Source: Candidatus Berkelbacteria bacterium (GTDB lineage Bacteria; Patescibacteriota; UBA1384; JAHJRZ01). Taken from it: a stretch of DNA of 5,726 nt. The notes under the pieces were generated by a model. That model was not told the origin of the DNA. It searched no databases and was given only the letters and a program-made list of their open reading frames with translations. Location of the stretch: the NCBI GenBank assembly GCA_026397195.1, contig JAPLVI010000068.1, positions 1 to 5,726 of the forward strand. Direction: 5' to 3'. The position numbers and the translations under genes were made by a program. Positions 1 through 5,075 of the stretch are shown in pieces (position 1 is the first letter of the stretch; every line of letters starts with the position of its first letter).

Positions 1-953
1 CGGCATATTTTGATAATCTTTCCAAACAAGACTTTATTGTTTATCAAAAGAAAACTCCCCCCGTTCTTGTAACTTTCAAAGCCCCAGATATATATCCCTG
101 GGGGATTAAAGGCACGGGACTTGAACCAAAAGTTAAGGCCAAAGCGGCGATTGCCATTGATATTGATAATGGTCAAACACTTTTTGCCTATAATGATAAG
201 GAAAGACTGCCTATGGCCTCTTTGACAAAGATTATGACCGCGACTGTTGCCCTTGAAAGGATAAATGATTTTAATGTGCCGGTAATAATCTCAAGGAATG
301 CTGCGCTAATCGAGGGCTCAAGGATGAATCTTTGGATGGACGAAAAAATTACTCTCAAGGATGTCTTGTATGGATTAATCTTAAAATCGGGGAATGATGC
401 TGCTGTCACGCTTGAAGAGTATTATGATAACGTTGTCAAGGCAAAAACCAGTTGTTCGTCCGACCAAAATGCAAAGGAGGAAATAAAAGATCCGAATAAG
501 AAGGAGACAGCACCGCAAACGCCTAGCTTTATTGAATTGATGAATGAAAAAACTAAAGAACTTAGTCTTAAAGAGATGAAATTTGAGGATTCATCTGGGA
601 TTAGTGAAAACAATACCTCGAGTCCCAGTGACCTTGCCATTCTTATGAACTATGCAATGCGCAATCCAGTTTTCCGCGAAGTGATGGCGACTACACAATA
701 CACTGCTTCAGCTCTTAATGGTTCTCTAGAGCATCCAATGACAACAACCAATAGGCTATTGAGAACTAGAACCGATGTCTTAGCTGGTAAAACGGGTTAT
801 TCTGAAGCTGCAGGTTGGAATATGATAACGGTCTTTAAATCGCCCGCCGGACACAGAATAGTGACTATCGTATTTGGCACTGAAGGAAATGACGCCCGTT
901 TTAATGAAAGCAATAAAATTATTGATTGGGTTTATAGTTACTATCGCTATTAA
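1..953 (+). CDS. Serine D-Ala-D-Ala carboxypeptidase (peptidase S11 / PBP5-like), 5' end outside window
   Basis: The reading frame is open from base 3, so the gene enters from the left; 316 residues are visible. It shows the three signatures of the low-molecular-weight penicillin-binding proteins in order: SLTK, with the nucleophilic Ser at 219-221 and Lys at 228-230; SGN at 387-395; and KTG at 789-797, followed by an AAGWN stretch typical of the family. The family trims the terminal D-Ala from peptidoglycan stem peptides outside the cytoplasmic membrane. The ATG at 213 lies only two codons before the catalytic Ser and cannot be the start: the strand leading into the active site (KAAIAIDIDNGQTLFAY) is encoded upstream of it, from about base 144. 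The protein ends about 50 residues after KTG, so the C-terminal beta domain and amphipathic anchor of E. coli PBP5 are absent; any membrane anchor would have to be N-terminal and out of view. A charged insert of about 30 residues follows SGN (438-530). Confidence 0.93.
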   Translation, partial: AYFDNLSKQDFIVYQKKTPPVLVTFKAPDIYPWGIKGTGLEPKVKAKAAIAIDIDNGQTLFAYNDKERLPMASLTKIMTATVALERINDFNVPVIISRNAALIEGSRMNLWMDEKITLKDVLYGLILKSGNDAAVTLEEYYDNVVKAKTSCSSDQNAKEEIKDPNKKETAPQTPSFIELMNEKTKELSLKEMKFEDSSGISENNTSSPSDLAILMNYAMRNPVFREVMATTQYTASALNGSLEHPMTTTNRLLRTRTDVLAGKTGYSEAAGWNMITVFKSPAGHRIVTIVFGTEGNDARFNESNKIIDWVYSYYRY

Positions 954-1642
954 TTTTTCTCCCAATTCTTAACTCCTTCTTTGGCAGCTTGCTGCTGCGC
1001 TTCTTGTTTAGATGATCCTTCTCCCTTACCTAAGAGCTTATCGCCAATATGTACTCCAACCACAAATTTTTTAGCGTGATCTGGTCCTGATTCTTCTAGA
1101 ACTTCATAAGTTGGGGTGATACCTAATTCATCCTGGGCTTTTTCCTGTAAGACTGATTTTGCATCCTGATAAAGTCCGTTTTTGATTATTTCTTCCAAAT
1201 GAGAGATAAGATTTTTATTAACAAATTTTCGGGCTGTTTCAATTCCTTGATCTAAATATATTGCGCCAATTAATGCTTCAAAAGCATTAGCGAGTAGCAC
1301 CTTTCGTTCTCGTCCACCCGTTTTTGCCTCGCCATGGGAAAGAAGCATTTGTTCTCCCATGCCAAATTTATTGGCAATTATAGACAACATTTCACCCCTA
1401 ACCAGTGCTGCCCTCCAGTTGGTCATTTCGCCTTCGGGATCGTTAAATTTTTTATAGAGATAATCGGTGACAATGAATTCTAAAACAGCATCGCCCAAAA
1501 ATTCAAGCCTTTCATTTTGAGGCAAATCATAATTCTTATTTTCATTTAGATAAGAACGATGAACAAAAACAGTTTGCAAAAGTTTAACATCTTTAAATTT
1601 AATTCCGATTTTCTTTTGAAAACTCAAGACTTCTTTATCCAT
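950..1642 (-). CDS. rnc: Ribonuclease III
   Basis: This 230-residue protein has the usual full length for RNase III, which cuts double-stranded RNA in rRNA precursors and some mRNAs. Residues 1-150 form the endonuclease domain with the signature NERLEFLGDAVL at 43-54, giving catalytic E44, E47 and D51. The second metal-binding patch reads LANAFEALIG, so E122 is present, but N119 stands where E. coli has D114. Residues about 158-227 are the double-stranded-RNA-binding domain, with the GEGSSKQEAQQQAA loop and helix near the end. It is the last gene of the minus-strand operon, and its ATG (1642) overlaps the Nudix stop by 8 bases. No good Shine-Dalgarno sequence lies near the start, so translational coupling is likely. 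Its stop overlaps the carboxypeptidase stop on the other strand in the palindrome TTAA, and I see no clear terminator there. Confidence 0.96.
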   Translation of the reverse strand: MDKEVLSFQKKIGIKFKDVKLLQTVFVHRSYLNENKNYDLPQNERLEFLGDAVLEFIVTDYLYKKFNDPEGEMTNWRAALVRGEMLSIIANKFGMGEQMLLSHGEAKTGGRERKVLLANAFEALIGAIYLDQGIETARKFVNKNLISHLEEIIKNGLYQDAKSVLQEKAQDELGITPTYEVLEESGPDHAKKFVVGVHIGDKLLGKGEGSSKQEAQQQAAKEGVKNWEKN

Positions 1643-2072
1643 ATTTTTTAATTAATTTTATACCTTTCTTAATTATACCTAAAGTATTTTTAAATCCAAC
1701 CTTCTCAACTGTCTTATCCGTGTCAAACCATCCAACTTCCTCAATTTCGTTTTCCTGTGGTGCAATTTCTTCCTGACTTTTAGCCTCAAAAATAAAGAAA
1801 TAAACCTTTTTAAAAATAAGCTTTCCCTTTAAACGATACATGTAGCTAATATCGCCAATTTTATCTTTGTATTCAATCTTTTTTAGACCCGTTTCTTCGT
1901 AAATTTCGCGTTTGGCAGCGTTGATTACGCTTTCTTTCTTCTCTCTTCCCACTACACCCTTAGGAAGTGCCCATCGGCCATGGCTTTTAATCAGCAACAA
2001 TTTTATTTGGTCGTTTCTTTTTTTAAAAACAAGCCCTCCGGCTGATAGTTCAAATTTTGCCTTTTCGGTCAT
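1635..2072 (-). CDS. Nudix hydrolase family protein
   Basis: With the start at 2072 this is a 145-residue single-domain Nudix protein. Family members hydrolyse nucleoside diphosphates linked to another moiety, such as oxidised dNTPs, dinucleoside polyphosphates or capped RNA. The Nudix box lies at residues 39-63 and ends in REIYEETGL (R55, E56, E59, E60 as metal ligands). The lead-in SAGGLVF and GRWALPKG resembles diadenosine-polyphosphate hydrolases, but the substrate cannot be read from sequence. The spacing between the first Gly and the first Glu of the box is seven residues instead of five. An upstream ATG at 2168 would add 32 residues encoded inside nusB in another frame, a basic hydrophobic stretch not expected in this fold, so I prefer 2072, which leaves 37 bases after the nusB stop. 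There is no recognisable Shine-Dalgarno sequence. It overlaps rnc by 8 bases. Confidence 0.88.
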   Translation of the reverse strand: MTEKAKFELSAGGLVFKKRNDQIKLLLIKSHGRWALPKGVVGREKKESVINAAKREIYEETGLKKIEYKDKIGDISYMYRLKGKLIFKKVYFFIFEAKSQEEIAPQENEIEEVGWFDTDKTVEKVGFKNTLGIIKKGIKLIKKYG

Positions 2073-2109
2073 TTTGGTTATTGTATCTTGGTTATTGGTA
2101 TTTCGTTTT

Positions 2110-2535
2110 TTATTTATCCTTCTTATTATAACGATCTGAACTACGATAAACCGTACCCAAGACGCCATTTATAAATTTGGAGGAGTTTGCTCCGCCGTAA
2201 GTTTTGGCGAGTTCAACTGCTTCATCAATTGCTACTTTTGGCGGTATATCACTACAAAAGAGAAGTTCATATATTGAGAGACGAAGAATCGCAATATCAA
2301 TGACGGCAATTTGCTCTAACGGCCATTCTGGGGCTGCCTTTTCTATTAATTTGTCAATTTCGGAATAATGCTTTCTTACACCCTTAATTAACCGCGTAAT
2401 AAAAGGTTCATCAATATCCTCAATTGGATTGTTTTCGATATTGACGCGGGCTATTTCAAGAATATCTTCTTTGGGACGGACTGACCATTCATAAATGATC
2501 TGCATAGCGACCATTCGTGATTGATGACGATTCAT
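2110..2535 (-). CDS. nusB: Transcription antitermination factor NusB
   Basis: The protein is 141 residues, the normal size for NusB, an all-helical RNA-binding protein. With NusE (S10) it binds boxA RNA and supports antitermination of rRNA operons. Clear family features are the N-terminal RxxAMQIIYEW helix (residues 7-17), the motif APEWPLEQIAVIDIAILRL (68-86), and YELLFCSDIPPKVAIDEAVELAK (89-111) leading to KFINGVLG (120-127). The start ATG at 2535 gives the expected MNRHQSRMVAMQ beginning, and no longer in-frame form is needed. The nearest Shine-Dalgarno-like bases (AGGT) are about 15 bases upstream, so the site is weak. It lies between rpmF (98-base spacer containing a long hairpin) and the Nudix gene, in one apparent operon of gene-expression functions. 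Confidence 0.96.
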   Translation of the reverse strand: MNRHQSRMVAMQIIYEWSVRPKEDILEIARVNIENNPIEDIDEPFITRLIKGVRKHYSEIDKLIEKAAPEWPLEQIAVIDIAILRLSIYELLFCSDIPPKVAIDEAVELAKTYGGANSSKFINGVLGTVYRSSDRYNKKDK

Positions 2536-2562
2536 TATTAATACTTAGAAACCTACAAACAT

Positions 2563-2625
2563 AAGAACTCAAGAACAAATGATTCGACTTGATTTGTTCA
2601 TAAGTCCATACGTTCTTAAGTTCTC
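2563..2625 (-). other. Long hairpin in the rpmF-nusB spacer
   Basis: Arms 2563-2582 and 2606-2625 pair. The core is 13 bp (2564-2576 with 2612-2624), plus flanking pairs. Read as minus-strand RNA, the only defects are one U-U mismatch (2578/2610) and four G-U wobbles (2563/2625, 2570/2618, 2577/2611, 2582/2606). On the plus strand the same wobbles become A-C mismatches, so the structure favours the operon transcript. The loop can also form a 5-bp stem (GACUU/AAGUC), and an alternative 8-bp hairpin (2573-2580 with 2592-2599) competes with the core. No U-run follows, so it is not a standard terminator. A processing or stability element is a reasonable guess. Confidence 0.6.
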
Positions 2626-2633
2626 TGGTTATA

Positions 2634-2873
2634 TTATTTGCTCAGCTCTTCCTTTTGTGCTTCTTCCTTTTCACGCTCCTTTTTCTTTCTCTCTCTTTTT
2701 TCAACATCAACGTATTTCACTCCCTTATAAGTACCGCAAACACGACAAACATGATGCGGCAAGATTAAAGTATCGCATTTTGGACATTTAATCGCCTCAA
2801 TAGTTTTTTTTGTCTTAGTTGACCTTCTAATTCTTGTTTTTTGATGTGTTTTTCTCTTTTTCGGTTCTGGCAT
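2634..2873 (-). CDS. rpmF: 50S ribosomal protein bL32
   Basis: This 79-residue protein has the bL32 pattern. A very basic N-terminus (PKKRKTHQKTRIRRS) runs into a zinc-ribbon core with Cys30-x2-Cys33 and Cys43-x2-Cys46, and LPHHVCRVCGTYKG (38-51) matches the family's conserved LPHxVCxxCGxYxG block. bL32 sits in the large subunit near the peptidyl-transferase region and the exit tunnel. Many bL32 proteins are about 55-60 residues. This one continues in a charged Lys/Glu/Arg tail from about residue 58 to 79 that looks disordered or helical. The start at 2873 is 25 bases from the predicted transcription start, and it is the first gene of the operon. Only weak purine-rich sequence precedes the ATG. 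Confidence 0.95.
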   Translation of the reverse strand: MPEPKKRKTHQKTRIRRSTKTKKTIEAIKCPKCDTLILPHHVCRVCGTYKGVKYVDVEKRERKKKEREKEEAQKEELSK

Positions 2874-2904
2874 ACTAAATATTTATCTCTTTTGGGCTTT
2901 TATT

Positions 2905-2933
2905 ATCATAAACCATAAAATATGCTAAGTCAA
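2905..2933 (-). promoter_or_regulatory. Sigma70-type promoter for the rpmF operon
   Basis: Read on the minus strand, TTGACT (2933-2928) and TATGAT (2910-2905) are separated by exactly 17 bases. Transcription would begin near 2898, giving a leader of about 25 bases before the rpmF ATG. It lies back to back with the rightward promoter, with 27 bases between the two -35 boxes. Confidence 0.75.
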
Positions 2934-2960
2934 CCCGATAAAGAAATAACTAGATATACC

Positions 2961-2989
2961 TTGACACCTGACTGAATATATGTTATAAT
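2961..2989 (+). promoter_or_regulatory. Perfect-consensus sigma70 promoter for the 3033 gene
   Basis: TTGACA (2961-2966), a 17-base spacer and TATAAT (2984-2989) match the consensus at every position, and TG at 2981-2982 adds an extended -10. Transcription should start near 2996, so expression is expected to be strong unless repressed. The box rules out the in-frame ATG at 2988, which lies inside the -10 element, and makes the ATG at 3003 nearly leaderless. Confidence 0.88.
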
Positions 2990-3016
2990 GAGATTGTTAA
3001 GCATGTACCCTAAACG

Positions 3017-3024
3017 AAGGAAGG
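3017..3024 (+). promoter_or_regulatory. Ribosome-binding site fixing the start at 3033
   Basis: AAGGAAGG sits 8 bases before the ATG at 3033. The in-frame ATGs at 2988 and 3003 have no such sequence and lie in or next to the promoter, so this site decides the start. Confidence 0.8.
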
Positions 3025-3032
3025 TCCCTAAG

Positions 3033-3698
3033 ATGAAGAAAAAGGCGTTAACTGTCGTTTTGGGCGTTGTCGCTGCTGTGGCTCTAACTGCGGTGATCGG
3101 CTTCGCTATCTTCGTCAGGATGGCGTCCGACTTCTCCGCGCGCAGACCGGTCGTTGAAGCCCCAACTTCGGCCGCGGTTCCGGCTCGAAGTGGAGCCATC
3201 CCTCTGGCGCAGCTCGCTACCCAGATCCCGACAATGGGGGCGGGACCCGTCTACGAGACCCAGACAAGCACCGAACCCTCACCCTCACAGCAGTCTTCGT
3301 TCGTTTCTCCCCCCGCGGTCACTGGGGATCTCTACTTCGCGGAGGCAGAGGGTAACGACCAGCTCAGTGTCCCCGTCGGAATACGCGCCAGGTGCTATTG
3401 GGAAGCCACCAGCGGGGCCACTCTGCGTTTCAAGCTGATGGGGCCTGACATCTCGATCGACCCGACGCTAGCGGTTGTTTGGGTCGAATCGACCAAGATG
3501 GATGACCGCAAGGTCAACATTGACCAAGCCCTCAAAGGGTTCAGCGTCAGGTCGACAAGTGGTCAGACTGTCCCCGGCCAGATTGCTGTCGTTCTTCGGA
3601 AGGGCACGTTGCCGGGCACCGGCGGCATGGTCGAACTGGAGGCAAAGGAGGCTGGCGGCTGGAAGAGGCTGGGCCAGCTCCTGGTCTTCGCCAAGTAA
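3033..3698 (+). CDS. Unrecognised signal-anchored protein with stalk and beta-rich domain
   Basis: This 221-residue protein belongs to no family I recognise. The N-terminus is MKKK followed by a hydrophobic segment at about residues 5-28 and Arg29: a signal anchor, or a signal peptide without an obvious cleavage site. Residues about 39-98 are low-complexity and rich in Pro, Ser, Thr and Ala, resembling an extended extracytoplasmic stalk. Residues about 99-221 alternate polar and hydrophobic positions with many Gly, Val and Thr, suggesting a compact beta-sheet domain outside the membrane. Cys120, within it, is the only cysteine in the protein. Codon use is GC-rich, unlike the housekeeping genes to the left. 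The gene has its own consensus promoter, a strong ribosome-binding site and a terminator 26 bases after its stop, so it is expressed as a single-gene unit. A surface or envelope role is inference from topology only. Confidence 0.82.
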   Translation: MKKKALTVVLGVVAAVALTAVIGFAIFVRMASDFSARRPVVEAPTSAAVPARSGAIPLAQLATQIPTMGAGPVYETQTSTEPSPSQQSSFVSPPAVTGDLYFAEAEGNDQLSVPVGIRARCYWEATSGATLRFKLMGPDISIDPTLAVVWVESTKMDDRKVNIDQALKGFSVRSTSGQTVPGQIAVVLRKGTLPGTGGMVELEAKEAGGWKRLGQLLVFAK

Positions 3699-3724
3699 CG
3701 CAGCTCGGCAAGGACAAGACACGC

Positions 3725-3774
3725 AATCGGCGTGAACCAATCCATCTGGAGGGGTTTGCGCCGATTTTCGTTTT
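3725..3774 (+). terminator. Rho-independent terminator of the 3033 gene
   Basis: AATCGGCG (3725-3732) pairs with CGCCGATT (3759-3766). In RNA the stem continues through two G-U pairs, AACC/GGTT (3735-3738 with 3753-3756), a small AA/GG internal loop and TCC/GGA closing a 4-base loop. T-runs at 3765-3768 and 3771-3774 follow. The next promoter's -35 box begins only 3 bases later. Confidence 0.85.
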
Positions 3775-3776
3775 AA

Positions 3777-3805
3777 TTGACTAATTTATGATTTTGTGAT
3801 ATTAT
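3777..3805 (+). promoter_or_regulatory. Sigma70-type promoter for the 3873-5628 pair
   Basis: TTGACT (3777-3782) and TATTAT (3800-3805) are separated by 17 bases in a short AT-rich island between GC-rich genes. Transcription would begin around 3812, leaving a leader of about 60 bases before the ATG at 3873. Confidence 0.8.
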
Positions 3806-3817
3806 GCATCTGACTGA

Positions 3818-3839
3818 TATCTGGCCTTAGGGTCGGATA
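3818..3839 (+). other. 5' leader hairpin with UUAG tetraloop
   Basis: Bases 3818-3826 pair with 3831-3839 (nine pairs, two of them G-U) around a 4-base loop TTAG. The hairpin would start about 6 bases from the predicted 5' end of the mRNA and well before the ribosome-binding site. Such 5'-end stems are known to protect some bacterial mRNAs from decay; that role here is inference. Confidence 0.55.
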
Positions 3840-3861
3840 AGACGCACAAACAACAAGAAAC

Positions 3862-3866
3862 GAGGG
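3862..3866 (+). promoter_or_regulatory. Ribosome-binding site for the 3873 gene
   Basis: GAGGG lies 6 bases before the ATG at 3873, within a purine-rich run ending at 3870. It supports that start. Confidence 0.7.
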
Positions 3867-3872
3867 AAAGTC

Positions 3873-5075
3873 ATGAACCACAACCCGTGGTTTCGCAAGA
3901 GTGACTGGCCCTCGTTAACGAGGGCAGCGCTGTTCATCTTCTGGGCGCTCTTCGTGACCGGTGCCGTACCCGCCATTGTTGGTGGGGCACACCATTTCAT
4001 CGGGGATATGCGCTCACGGGATCTTGATCAAGAAGAACGAGAGAGCAAAGACTCCGGCAGGTGGGCAGATTCCAAAATCGAAGACGTCAAGAAGCTGGGG
4101 CCTGCCTACAGCCCCGAGATGTACTTTCAGGACCTTGCTGAGTTCGACCAACAGGGATCCGGGGCCACTGGTTTCCTCAAGACTTTGTTCGTCAATACGG
4201 CCCTGGAGCTGACTCAAAGCAACATCAGACAGGGGTTCTTCACACAAGACGAGTTTCGCCGACAGGCGGAGTTGTACGATGCATGGCTTGATAGTCTCCA
4301 CCCAGGAAACGACGTGACATCAGCCGAGGTAATGAAGGTCGTCTGGTGTTTAGTTGCCTTCTACCTCAGATCGATCCTTGTGGCTCTTCTCATCTACATC
4401 CTCAGAATGAAAGAGGAGGATGAGGGGGTTGTGAGATCGATTCTGGCTGACAGGCGACGCTTCGCGCTAGCTTTGTTCCTGTGGCCTAAGTACGTCTGGT
4501 GGTACCCGTTTGACACTGTCATTAACCACCTCCGGGCTGAGGCCGAGCTGCGTCGCATCGGTGGCCTCTTCCGCCGGCTAAGTGAGGCTGAACGGTCACT
4601 GGTCAGACAAGTTGTCAAGTTGCCCAAGGCCGAGTTCCGCACCTGGGTTCTGGGGCACCGTGCCTGCTTCGGTCCGCTCTACGTACGCGGATTAGCGCTC
4701 GGCATACTTGGCGTTGTAGTCTGTCTGCTTTTCGCTACTGTCTTCACGCGAAGGGTGGAAGCAGCCGAGCGCACGCCTCAGACACTCGTCCTAGTGCACG
4801 ACGGACCACAGGCGCAACAGGCCAGAGCAGATGACGGAGGCTCCAGTAACTCTGGTTTGAGTGCGCTACTTCCCAACCTACCTGGCTTACCAACTCCACT
4901 GGCCTCGGGCACGATAGTAATGCCCAAGCACAAAGTGCCTGCTCGTGAAGGCGAACGGCTAGAGCACATTCCTCTTCCGATCCGTTTGGCGGCTCCTCAC
5001 GTACGAACGCCCCAAACGGAAAGGAATGTCTGGAATGAAGAAGCTAGCTTTGCTCGTTTGCCTCATGCTGCTTAG
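3873..5075 (+). CDS. Unrecognised multi-pass membrane protein
   Basis: This 400-residue protein is of no family I recognise. Hydrophobic segments lie at about residues 18-38, 154-177 and 272-292, with a shorter aromatic hydrophobic stretch at 197-213 (WPKYVWWYPFD at 204-214) that may lie in the membrane surface. Charge placement suggests a cytoplasmic N-terminus, an acidic outer region (39-153), a cytoplasmic part rich in Arg and Glu (178-271), and an outer C-terminal tail of about 108 residues. That tail is rich in Pro, Ser, Gly and Leu with little sign of a fold. It contains three membrane-region cysteines or near neighbours (159, 265, 284) and no catalytic motif I can name. The gene shares a transcript with the next gene, whose start lies inside its last 41 bases. 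Both promoter and ribosome-binding site support the start. A receptor, scaffold or transport role is possible but not shown. Confidence 0.8.
   Translation: MNHNPWFRKSDWPSLTRAALFIFWALFVTGAVPAIVGGAHHFIGDMRSRDLDQEERESKDSGRWADSKIEDVKKLGPAYSPEMYFQDLAEFDQQGSGATGFLKTLFVNTALELTQSNIRQGFFTQDEFRRQAELYDAWLDSLHPGNDVTSAEVMKVVWCLVAFYLRSILVALLIYILRMKEEDEGVVRSILADRRRFALALFLWPKYVWWYPFDTVINHLRAEAELRRIGGLFRRLSEAERSLVRQVVKLPKAEFRTWVLGHRACFGPLYVRGLALGILGVVVCLLFATVFTRRVEAAERTPQTLVLVHDGPQAQQARADDGGSSNSGLSALLPNLPGLPTPLASGTIVMPKHKVPAREGERLEHIPLPIRLAAPHVRTPQTERNVWNEEASFARLPHAA
4975..5026 (+). promoter_or_regulatory. Hairpin burying the ribosome-binding site of the 5035 gene
   Basis: TCCGTTTGG (4981-4989) pairs perfectly with CCAAACGGA (5012-5020). 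GGC/GCC (4991-4993 with 5009-5011) extends the stem inward past one bulged C. TTCC (4975-4978) pairs with GGAA (5023-5026) outward past a 2x2 internal loop. The outer pairs cover the Shine-Dalgarno bases AAGGA (5021-5025). All of this lies inside the coding sequence of the upstream gene, so translating ribosomes would open it. Confidence 0.6.

Noticed and set aside
2073..2168. N-terminal extension of the Nudix protein from an ATG at 2168
   Set aside because: It lies mostly inside nusB in another frame, adds a basic hydrophobic stretch foreign to the Nudix fold, and the ATG at 2072 gives a standard-length protein just after the nusB stop.
2579..2791. 70-codon plus-strand open frame opposite rpmF
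   Set aside because: It is antisense to a clear bL32 gene, and its hydrophobic, Phe- and Leu-rich product is what a Lys/Glu-rich gene gives when read backwards.
2988..3032. Longer form of the 3033 gene starting at the ATG at 2988 or 3003
   Set aside because: The first ATG is inside the -10 box and the second is about 7 bases from the predicted transcript start with no ribosome-binding site; 3033 has AAGGAAGG at 8 bases and a clean N-terminal hydrophobic segment.
3154..3740. Several overlapping open frames on both strands across the 3033 gene
   Set aside because: They are Arg- and Pro-rich shadow frames of a GC-rich gene without start signals; the plus-strand frame from 3033 has promoter, ribosome-binding site and terminator.
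2968..3820. Shared octamer CTGACTGA followed by AT-rich bases at 2968 and 3810
   Set aside because: One copy is in a promoter spacer and the other is downstream of a promoter at the transcript start, so the positions do not match; eight bases can recur by chance.
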